Both the position numbers and the translations under genes were made by a program. Shown one piece after another: positions 26,450 through 33,678 of a stretch of 64,000 bases of DNA. The DNA lies in contig JAVBLN010000007.1 in NCBI GenBank assembly GCA_031553495.1, positions 124,001 through 188,000 on the forward strand, given 5' to 3'. Below the pieces are notes generated by a model, which saw only the letters and a program-made list of their open reading frames with translations, searched no databases and was not told the DNA's origin. The DNA comes from Pinibacter sp031553495 (lineage in GTDB: Bacteria; Bacteroidota; Bacteroidia; Chitinophagales; Chitinophagaceae). The first letter of the stretch is position 1. The number at the start of each line of letters is the position of its first letter.

Positions 26450-26522
26450 AGTGGATGGTTGCCGAATTTTAGGGTTCCTTTACAAAATAGCGGTTTGGTT
26501 ATTGATGATTTTTATAGGAAAC

Positions 26523-26555
26523 TTGTATACATTGTTATTCAATAATGTATCTTCG
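26523..26555 (+). promoter_or_regulatory. Candidate promoter for the OmpH-like gene
   Basis: TTG at 26523-26525 and TATCTTCG at 26548-26555 (one mismatch to TAnnTTTG), 22 nt apart, 94 bp before the ATG. Confidence 0.4.
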
Positions 26556-26649
26556 GCCACTGATTTCTAAAGAAGAAACATAAATCCGTTTACCTATTTT
26601 AATATTAGGGCTAAAATAGATATCGAAAGAAACTAATTTTAAAACTATT

Positions 26650-27234
26650 ATGAAGTATCTCTCTACAATTTTAAGTGTAATTGCTCTTGTTCTTATTGGT
26701 GTTCTTTTTTATAAAACAACAGATAAGAATAGTAAAACCCCACCCCAGTCTGGTACTGAAAAGGCAAATCGTGAGTTCAAAATGGCATATTTTGACATAG
26801 ACTCCTTAGAAAGTAATTACCAATATTACAAAGACGCGTTGGCTGAATTGAAAGCCAAGGAACAATCAATGAATAATGAACTGGCCTCACTTGAAAAATC
26901 CTACCAGAAAAAAATTCAGGATTGGCAACAAAGAGGAGCTTCAATGAGTCAGTCTGAAGCTGAGGCTGCGAACAGGGAGTACCAGCAAATGCAGGCTACT
27001 TTTCAACAACGCAAAAATGCGCTGGAACAACAAATGGGCAGTATGCAAATGGACTATAAAAAGAACATAAAAGACAGAATTGAAACTTTCTTAAAAGAAT
27101 ATAATAAAGACAAAAGATTCGCATACATCATTTCTTACGAGCCCGAGCTAATGTTTTACAGAGACTCTGTTTATGATATTACCAGCGATCTGATCAAAGG
27201 ATTAAATGCTACATATCAGAAAAAGCAGCCGTAA
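26650..27234 (+). CDS. OmpH/Skp-like periplasmic chaperone
   Basis: 194 residues. An N-terminal hydrophobic segment (YLSTILSVIALVLIGVLFY) would act as signal or anchor. FKMAYFDIDSLESNYQYYKDAL is the short first strand and helix of the Skp fold. A long Gln/Lys/Glu-rich coiled coil (about 60-140) and a C-terminal region IISYEPELMFYRDSVYDIT then follow. Skp-like proteins hold unfolded outer-membrane proteins in the periplasm. Between rpoC and rnz, with its own promoter candidate, so not clearly part of an operon. Confidence 0.85.
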   Translation: MKYLSTILSVIALVLIGVLFYKTTDKNSKTPPQSGTEKANREFKMAYFDIDSLESNYQYYKDALAELKAKEQSMNNELASLEKSYQKKIQDWQQRGASMSQSEAEAANREYQQMQATFQQRKNALEQQMGSMQMDYKKNIKDRIETFLKEYNKDKRFAYIISYEPELMFYRDSVYDITSDLIKGLNATYQKKQP

Positions 27235-27326
27235 ACCAGGGCGTAATTCAACAAACATATAATTGAATAATTGAGATTTGCATTTCAAGCTCAGGCTCTG
27301 CGGTAATGTAGTATTTATATTATGGA

Positions 27327-27394
27327 ACCGGCTGTAGGGCCTTGATTGAGCTTCGGTTGTGTCACTCACTTGTACGGCAGTAATTCAATGGGGC
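27327..27394 (+). repeat. R67 copy, type I core with type III-like left half
   Basis: ACCGGC start, left half GCCTTGATTGAGC, central GTGTCAC. Directly continued by the block at 27394-27540. Confidence 0.8.
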
Positions 27395-27540
27395 AGCCTC
27401 ATCCCCGGCCCTTCTCCCAAGGAGAAGGGAGTCCTGCGCACAAAGCGGATATTTGTGGTCACAATAATTCTTACAACATTCATCTTTACACGTTTTCAGT
27501 GGCTCATGCATAAAGCACTTTCAACTTTCAATTTTCAACT
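27394..27540. repeat. Dispersed block of about 140 bp, copy 1, ending in an H7 array
   Basis: Closely similar to 63589-63722, from GCCTCATCCCCGGCCC through a CAAGGAGAAGGG palindrome and ACAAAGCGGATATT to GCATAAAGCACTTTCAAC. In both places it starts exactly at the inner end of an R67 copy. The last bases are three H7 units (TTTCAAC, TTTCAAT, TTTCAAC; 27519-27539). Confidence 0.75.
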
Positions 27541-27699
27541 TGACCCTCACCTCTAATTTCTGCCCCTACTCCCCACAGCCTGTTGTCTTTTATTCCCAAA
27601 TAAAATTTGCACAACTTCAATGAAATGTTATGATTTATCGGCTAACTTTAAGCCGGCCTTTGAGAATTATTTTGGTAAAGTTTTTAATTCGAACAGTAT

Positions 27700-28602
27700 A
27701 TGCTTGGAGTGACAATTTTGGGTAATAATTCTGCATTGCCTGCATTTGACAGGCACCCTACAGCCCAGGTAGTTATAATGGAAGATCAGCTTTTTCTGAT
27801 TGATTGCGGAGAAGGAACACAAGTGCAATTAACGAAATACAAAGTGCGTCGCAGCAAAATTCAGCATATTTTTATTTCACATCTTCATGGCGACCACTAT
27901 TTTGGTTTAATTGGTTTATTGACCAGTATGGCCTTGCTTGGCAGAACTCAGGATATTCATTTGTTTGCCCCGGCGCCTTTAAAGCCTATACTTGATATGC
28001 AGTTTGCTGTGGCTGATACTACATTGCCTTATAATTTGATATTTCACCCCCTTAATGAAAGTGAAGTGATATGGCAGGAGGAGAAAATCAAAATAAGTTG
28101 TTTCAAAGTTTCTCATAGAATCGATTGCTGGGGTTTCCGGTTTGACCAGGTAAGAGCGCCAAGGAAAATAAACCTTGAGAGCGTTAAAAAATTTGCTATA
28201 CCTACAGATTATTATGAAAAGCTACAATGGGGTGAAGACTATTTAATGCCTTCCGGAGAAGTATTAAAAAATGAATTGCTAACGGAGGCTGCACCGAAAC
28301 CAAAGTCTTATGCTTATTCCAGCGATACACTTTTTGATGAGAGGGTGATTGAAAAAGTATATGGGGTGGATGTGTTGTATCATGAAACAACTTATCTAAA
28401 GGGGCTTGAGGAAAAAGCCGCTATGCGGTTTCACTGCACTACTACACAGGCCGCTACGGTTGCACAACGTGCTAATGTAAACAAATTGCTCATTGGCCAT
28501 TTTAGCTCTAAATACGAAACTCTGGAGCAGTTTGAGGCTGAAGCGAAAGAAGTTTTTCCCAACACATTTTTGGCGGAAGAAGGTGTGACTTATAAGTTTT
28601 AG
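27700..28602 (+). CDS. rnz: Ribonuclease Z
   Basis: A 300-residue metallo-beta-lactamase-fold protein with the zinc motif HLHGDH at 61-66, an N-terminal MLGVTILGNNSALPAFDRHPTAQ typical of RNase Z, and later zinc ligands in YSSDTLFDER and a C-terminal LLIGHFSSKY. It matures tRNA 3' ends by cutting after the discriminator base. Length is normal for the short form. Stands alone, with R67 copies on both sides. Confidence 0.95.
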   Translation: MLGVTILGNNSALPAFDRHPTAQVVIMEDQLFLIDCGEGTQVQLTKYKVRRSKIQHIFISHLHGDHYFGLIGLLTSMALLGRTQDIHLFAPAPLKPILDMQFAVADTTLPYNLIFHPLNESEVIWQEEKIKISCFKVSHRIDCWGFRFDQVRAPRKINLESVKKFAIPTDYYEKLQWGEDYLMPSGEVLKNELLTEAAPKPKSYAYSSDTLFDERVIEKVYGVDVLYHETTYLKGLEEKAAMRFHCTTTQAATVAQRANVNKLLIGHFSSKYETLEQFEAEAKEVFPNTFLAEEGVTYKF

Positions 28603-28682
28603 TATCTGAGGATTGAAACGTTAAGAAGTTTGGGAGAGGGTTGCTTAATTGAAATCTGGGATTTCGAATTGTGACAATTGTT

Positions 28683-28748
28683 GCTATGAAATACTACAGA
28701 TGAAGTGATTGCGACGCAACGATGACGCCATGAAAAACTGCCGCCGGT
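28683..28748 (-). repeat. R67 copy, type II
   Basis: GCGTCGC centre (GCGACGC on the plus strand), outer end GCCGCCGGTACC then an A-tract. Lies between the convergent rnz and AraC genes. Confidence 0.8.
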
Positions 28749-28817
28749 ACCACAAAAAAAGCCTCGGCTTTTAACCAGTACTAAAATGCACGGTATCCTC
28801 TTAATTATCATTAATTA

Positions 28818-29837
28818 CTACGCATGTTTTTTTACATCGCTGGGGTAAACATTAAAGGCGTCTTTGAAACGCCTGGAGAAATACTGCACGTTTTTATAAC
28901 CCAGGCTGTGTGCCACGTCGTGTATTGTAACAGCTTTCTTTTCTCTTAGAATTTCATACGCTTTTTTCAAACGTTCACCGTTATAAAAGTCGATGTAGTT
29001 TGATTTAAAGTATTTTTTTAGATTGCGTTGAAATGTGGATTCTGTAATGTGAAATTGCCTGCATAGTTTATTTAAGCAAATATTTTTCTTATTTAAAATA
29101 TTCTCTTTCACATAGTCCCTCATTTCAATGATTTTCGCCAGTTCAGGAATATTTACCTGGAAATCAAATCCATGATCTATACTAAGTCTTTCTTTTAAAA
29201 AGTAAGAGATCAATTCATTGGCATAGGCGTTTAAATCAAAAAAGCGGGCAGGATCGGGTGTTTTGTCAAATGGATAATCGATTATCTTTTTTGCGGCTTT
29301 TATTTCATTTAAAGTCAGATTGCCCTGATCGAAAAAATTATCGAAATTGAAAAAATGTGTTGCCTGTTCATAGGCTTCCGGAGACATGAATTTTGTTTTT
29401 GCAACAAACCAGTCTTTATCCATAACAAGCCAAAGGCGTTTATTTACAGCGTTGAGCGATGGTTGAATTATAAATCGCATAGCATTGCTAAAAATGAACA
29501 CTTTGTTTATTATATCCGAAGCGCCGATTATTTGCTTGTTATTATTGATTGCATATTCACTTCCGGGTGTGGAGAGATCGAATAACAATACAAGTTTGTT
29601 ATTTGCTCCGCATTCCTTAATAAAGCTTACTGGTTGAAATAGTTCTTGTGACGAAACCACAACAGAAAGGCCTTTTGCAAGTTGGTAATACCTTATAAAC
29701 CCATTGCCGAGCGCAGAAGCCAGGGTGATTTTTTGTTCGGATGCTTTGTACCCAAAAAACTTTAGCGCAGAGTTATGGCGTAGCGCATCCAGGTTACTTG
29801 TATCGCAATTAAGCGAAAATGGAATTTTGATAAGCAT
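28818..29837 (-). CDS. AraC-family transcriptional regulator
   Basis: 339 residues with an unrecognised N-terminal sensor part (about 1-230) and an AraC double helix-turn-helix (about 240-338). The HTH shows NICLNKLCRQFHITESTFQRNLKKYF and the family signature SLGYKNVQYFSRRFKDAFNVYPSDVK. Such proteins activate or repress nearby genes in response to a ligand. The ligand and targets are unknown. No obvious partner adjacent; a 1-kb gap without a gene precedes its start. Confidence 0.85.
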   Translation of the reverse strand: MLIKIPFSLNCDTSNLDALRHNSALKFFGYKASEQKITLASALGNGFIRYYQLAKGLSVVVSSQELFQPVSFIKECGANNKLVLLFDLSTPGSEYAINNNKQIIGASDIINKVFIFSNAMRFIIQPSLNAVNKRLWLVMDKDWFVAKTKFMSPEAYEQATHFFNFDNFFDQGNLTLNEIKAAKKIIDYPFDKTPDPARFFDLNAYANELISYFLKERLSIDHGFDFQVNIPELAKIIEMRDYVKENILNKKNICLNKLCRQFHITESTFQRNLKKYFKSNYIDFYNGERLKKAYEILREKKAVTIHDVAHSLGYKNVQYFSRRFKDAFNVYPSDVKKHA

Positions 29838-30296
29838 AGATAAGTTATAATGTTCACAACTATCAACACATTTGTTTATACAATTCTACCGTATTCTTTT
29901 TTTTAAGCGAATTAAATTACAGTATGATTATAACCAACATGTGCTATTTAGTTTCCAAAATACCTCTGTCGTAATTATCATCATGCAAACCATGTAGTAA
30001 TTTTGAAAACTTACTTTTTACACTGAAAGCATGATAATAAACTAAATTCTCAAAATGCAGCCCATTTTGGGCTGTATTTTGAAATACAAAGAAAAAATAT
30101 GTAGTCCATAAAAAAATGCAGAATCGGTCATCAAAATGTTTGATAAAGTCCATAATTGCAAAATGTAAATCTACATTGATAGTTTTAGCTCAATTATATA
30201 ATATAAAAGGTTCAAAATATCTATTTTTCATTGAACAGAGCATAGACTAGAGCACCTTTGCATTAGGTAAGTATTTGGTCATAGGTTACTAATGGG

Positions 30297-30327
30297 AACC
30301 CTCCTTGTCTAAGGAGGGTTTATTTTT
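30297..30327 (+). terminator. Orphan plus-strand rho-independent terminator
   Basis: Perfect 10-bp stem AACCCTCCTT / AAGGAGGGTT with GTCT loop (30297-30320), then TATTTTT. No plus-strand gene precedes it within 1.5 kb, since AraC upstream is on the minus strand. It may end a small RNA. The gap 29838-30839 otherwise holds AT-rich DNA, low-quality short frames and one R67 copy. Confidence 0.75.
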
Positions 30328-30637
30328 ATGCATAATATTCATTATTAGTTACTTAGAGAATGAAAAAAATTGTAATAAATGGAAAAATTTATAATTCTCA
30401 ACATTGTCCTCTTTGTACAAACAAAATAATTTTTAAACCGCATCTTTAAAAAATACTCCTCAATATCCTGAAAACTTACATATCGCCAGCTTAATTGTGA
30501 TCTGAATTGTTGTTTAGAAAAACAAACTGCACATATTACTATCAATTCAAAAATAGAATTGTAAGACAAATTGCATTTAACATGATTTCAAATAGTGGGT
30601 TTCCGCAGGCTGACTGAAGTGTTTGCAGCCCAATGTT

Positions 30638-30702
30638 GCCATGAAATACTACAGCACAAGTGAGTGACACAACGATGACGCCATAAAAAACTTATGCCCG
30701 TA
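30638..30702 (-). repeat. R67 copy, type I
   Basis: Central GTGTCAC. The outer half is diverged (CTTATGCCCGTAT) then an A-tract. Confidence 0.75.
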
Positions 30703-30839
30703 TCCACAAAAAAAATCCTGCAATTAGTTACAAGCCCAAAAATAGTGAGTTGTAACAAATAATTCAAATAGTCTACAAAATAACCAGAGTAATAATATTT
30801 GGCAAACCTATATGAGATGCGGTATTGGGCAATCATACT

Positions 30840-31670
30840 TTATGATATATGCTGAAGCAATAATCTTACACCTACGATTATCAGGGAAACTGCAAGTGCT
30901 TTAATAATAGCTGTACCTTTTATTTTGTGTGAAAGCAAGGCTCCTAGCTGCGCTCCGGCTATTACGCCAATTGATAGATAGATCACCATTCTTACAACTG
31001 CAGGATCGCTGTAGCTTCCCTGGAAGTAATGGGTGACTACACTAATTATAGACATAACTGCCAGTATAAAATGCGAAGTGGCTGTGGCTATATGTACCGG
31101 AAAATGAAGCCAGTGCACCATTGCAGGCACATGCACAATGCCTCCGCCAATGCCAAGTATAGGAGATATAAACCCTACAAAAATGCTGATGACAATACCA
31201 ATGGTTTGATTGTAGGCGTATGAATAAGTTTCGCCTTCTTTATCAGTAAGCGTATGATGCTTCCAACTTCTTTTCAGCGATTTCGGGATCACATTCTTAA
31301 TGCCGTTTCGCCTGCTTAGGAAAAGAAATAATCCTACGGCAATTAATATGCAGCCAAATGCGAGCGTGAAAGCTTTTAATGAAATATATTGCGTGGCGCG
31401 CACTCCTAAAATAGAACCCGGTATGGTGAACAGGGCGAATAACAAACCTGCTTTAAAATCGATCCTGCCCGAACGTGCGTAAGCAATAGACCCCGAAATG
31501 GCATTGCAGGCAACAATAACAATTGAAATAGCTGTAACTATATCCGGCGGCAAGTGCGGCTGCGCCAGCAACAGAAGCGGCACCAGTATAAAACCGCCTC
31601 CTGCGCCAATTAGCGTGCCTATGGTTCCTATTACAAACCCGCAAAGAATGAGTACTATAAAGTTATCCAT
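30840..31670 (-). CDS. TauE/SafE-family membrane permease
   Basis: 276 residues, very hydrophobic, with about seven or eight membrane helices. It shows the glycine-rich paired motifs of the family (GTLIGAGGGFILVPLLLL near the N-terminus and LGIGGGIVHVPAMVHWL in the second half), reflecting the internal duplication. Members export sulfite, sulfoacetate or other small anions; the substrate here is unknown. Monocistronic by context, with R67 copies on both sides. Confidence 0.88.
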   Translation of the reverse strand: MDNFIVLILCGFVIGTIGTLIGAGGGFILVPLLLLAQPHLPPDIVTAISIVIVACNAISGSIAYARSGRIDFKAGLLFALFTIPGSILGVRATQYISLKAFTLAFGCILIAVGLFLFLSRRNGIKNVIPKSLKRSWKHHTLTDKEGETYSYAYNQTIGIVISIFVGFISPILGIGGGIVHVPAMVHWLHFPVHIATATSHFILAVMSIISVVTHYFQGSYSDPAVVRMVIYLSIGVIAGAQLGALLSHKIKGTAIIKALAVSLIIVGVRLLLQHIS

Positions 31671-31778
31671 CGTAAATTTTGATCGCCGGTTACTATTTTG
31701 TTTTAGAATTAATTCTATGTTGAGGTTGCTATACTACACTTTATGCAGCGTAAAAATTTGTAAAGGTATTTTTTGTAA

Positions 31779-31844
31779 ACCGGCGGTATTGCTACTATTA
31801 AGCATCGTTGTGTCACTCACTTGTACGGTAGTAATGCTATTCAC
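31779..31844 (+). repeat. R67 copy, type I, close to consensus
   Basis: T-tract, ACCGGCGGTATTGC, GTGTCAC centre, CGGTAGTAATGCTATT at the right. In the gap between the TauE start and the lpxB end. Confidence 0.9.
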
Positions 31845-31933
31845 CGGGTTGAAACATTCTTGAACAAATTCATACTGCATATAGTATGAGTGTGAAACTA
31901 AAACATTTTAAGTGAATATGAAATAGTGGAGAG

Positions 31934-31976
31934 TTGAAAATTGAAGCCTTTCAACTTTCAACTTTCAACTCTCTAC
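31934..31976. repeat. H7 heptamer array, TTTCAAC family, overlapping the lpxB 3' end
   Basis: Units TTGAAAA, TTGAAGC, then inverted TTTCAAC three times and TCTCTAC. The lpxB stop codon (31951-31953, minus strand) and its last codons lie inside the array. Confidence 0.85.
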
Positions 31977-33081
31977 TAATAAAAGCTACAATGCTTTTAG
32001 CGGCGTTGGCAGACGCGTCTCCGCCTTTTGTAAGAATATTTTTTAATTCTGCATAATCATTCTGCAGGTTAGCTTTTCGTGTATCGTCGTAAAGTAATAA
32101 GCTTAATTCTTCCTTTATTTTTTCAACGTTCATTTCCGCTTGTATCAATTCCTTAACCACTTCTCTGTTCATAATAAGATTAACAAGGCAAATAAATTTT
32201 ACTTTGATCAGTTTGCGGGCAATTATATAAGAAACGGGATTTCCTTTATAACATATTACTTCCGGCACCCGGAACAGGGCGGTTTCCAAAGTGGCCGTTC
32301 CGGAAGTTACAAGTGCGGCGCTGCTTTGCATGAGCAAAGGATATGTTTGTCCGCTCACGGTACTCACATTAGGATATCGATCTATAAACCCGGAAAAGAA
32401 TTCATCTGAAAGGCTCGGCGCTTTGGCTATAATAAACTGGTATTCGGGAAAGTGTTTGCTTACTTCCAGCATTACAGGCAGTTTTTTTGTTACTTCCTGT
32501 TTGCGGCTGCCGGGTAGTAAGGCAACTACTTTTTTATTGCTAAGTGGTGTGGGGTCTTTCATTTTTTCCTGTGCCTGTTCTATTACCTGCACCAGCGGAT
32601 GCCCTACATATTCTACATTCCAGTTCCATTTGCTTGCATAATAGTCTTTTTCAAAAGGAAGAATAACCAGCATTTTGTCGATGTACTTCTTCATTTTTTT
32701 TACGCGGCTTTCCTTCCATGCCCACACTTGTGGCGATATGTAGTATACGATTTTGTAACCTTGTTTTTTGCCCCATTCTGCAATGCGCAAATTAAATCCG
32801 GGATAATCGATCAATACCAGTGCATCGGGGTTGTACTGATGAATATCTTCTTTACAAAAGCGAAGATTCTTCAAAATGGTAGATAGGTTTGCCACTACTT
32901 CCACAAAGCCCATAAAGGCCAGATCACGATAATGCTTCACAAGGGTGGCACCGGCATTTTGCATAAGATCGCCACCCCAGCAGCGTATATCTGCACTGGT
33001 GTCTTGTAATCTTAATTCTTTTACCAGGTTGCTGCCGTGTAAATCACCCGAGGCCTCTCCGGCTATGATGTAGTATTTCAT
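31951..33081 (-). CDS. lpxB: Lipid-A-disaccharide synthase
   Basis: A 376-residue GT19 protein. It opens MKYYIIAGEASGDLHGSNL, the LpxB signature, followed by RCWGGDLMQNAG, and YYISPQVWAWKESR and LLPGSRKQEV in the middle. It joins UDP-diacylglucosamine with lipid X to make the lipid A disaccharide at the inner membrane. The last residues (SRELKVES) are encoded by a 7-bp repeat array, so the native C-terminus may have been replaced or extended by a few residues. A TATCTTGC box ends 6 nt before the ATG. Confidence 0.96.
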   Translation of the reverse strand: MKYYIIAGEASGDLHGSNLVKELRLQDTSADIRCWGGDLMQNAGATLVKHYRDLAFMGFVEVVANLSTILKNLRFCKEDIHQYNPDALVLIDYPGFNLRIAEWGKKQGYKIVYYISPQVWAWKESRVKKMKKYIDKMLVILPFEKDYYASKWNWNVEYVGHPLVQVIEQAQEKMKDPTPLSNKKVVALLPGSRKQEVTKKLPVMLEVSKHFPEYQFIIAKAPSLSDEFFSGFIDRYPNVSTVSGQTYPLLMQSSAALVTSGTATLETALFRVPEVICYKGNPVSYIIARKLIKVKFICLVNLIMNREVVKELIQAEMNVEKIKEELSLLLYDDTRKANLQNDYAELKNILTKGGDASANAAKSIVAFISRELKVES

Positions 33082-33087
33082 TTCGCT

Positions 33088-33095
33088 GCAAGATA
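33088..33095 (-). promoter_or_regulatory. Candidate -7 box TATCTTGC for lpxB
   Basis: Two mismatches to TAnnTTTG; 6 nt before the ATG, the same close placement as at trmD and the 1440 gene. Confidence 0.3.
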
Positions 33096-33114
33096 AGGAA
33101 TGTTGCGGAGCGGG

Positions 33115-33142
33115 TTGCCAGTTGCCGGTTGCCGGTTGCCGG
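33115..33142. repeat. H7 heptamer array, TTGCCGG family
   Basis: TTGCCAG then TTGCCGG three times. An inverted, decayed counterpart (CCGGCAA, CCGGTAA, CCTGCTC) is at 33560-33580. Further arrays in this gap are TTGAAAG x2 (33290-33303) and AAATCTC x2 (33395-33408). Confidence 0.8.
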
Positions 33143-33421
33143 TGTATAAGTTTATGGGAGTTTGAGATGTTTTAAACGGATTGTTGTTATAAGGAGTTTG
33201 TATGTAGTTCGCAAAGAAAGATTGTTTATATGTTTCGAAGTTTCATTAATAAAAAGTAAGAAAAAAGCCCACCCTTATATAGTGGAGAGTTGAAAGTTGA
33301 AAGTGCTGTATGAGGAAGGCTCTCCGGAAAAGTAAAGTTCAATAATTAGTAACATGGCTGAAATCTATAAACCCAACCCGACCTACAGCATTTCAAATCT
33401 CAAATCTCAAATTTTACATCG

Positions 33422-33489
33422 CCGCATAGCATTCCAACCGTACAAGTGTGCGACGCAACGATGCTTAATAGTAGCACTACCGCCTGGCC
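33422..33489 (-). repeat. R67 copy, type II
   Basis: Central GCGTCGC on the minus strand. Sits between divergent lpxB and ppc; the 597-bp gap 33082-33678 holds this copy and four heptamer arrays. Confidence 0.8.
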
Positions 33490-33678
33490 CATAAAAATAA
33501 AATCATAATAAAAAATGTTCTAAATGATTATGGCGGCCTTCATCTTAAAGCAATTATAACCGGCAACCGGTAACCTGCTCTCCCTCTTCCACAATTAATT
33601 TGTTTTGCGTAATTTCATCGCTCGATTGCTTTCCCTTGTATTTACTATAAACTTTTATTATTCAAACTAAGCGGATTC

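Noticed and set aside
30255..30300. tRNA-like string with an ACCT-TTGCATT-AGGT arm and a following GGTCATAGGTTAC
   Set aside because: The anticodon-like arm pairs, but no matching D-stem, acceptor stem or proper T-loop (TTCGA) is present.
29944..30569. Two small minus-strand frames (69 and 74 codons) between the AraC and TauE genes
   Set aside because: Low-complexity, Phe/Tyr-rich translations of AT-rich DNA, no start signals and no domain.
31498..31863. Short frames reading through R67 copies with recurring text such as LLLLSIVVSLTCTVVML or LLLSSGCVTHLCG
   Set aside because: They recur only because the same repeat is translated; substitutions between copies hit all codon positions, frames start and stop at random, and copies occur in both orientations in convergent and divergent gaps.
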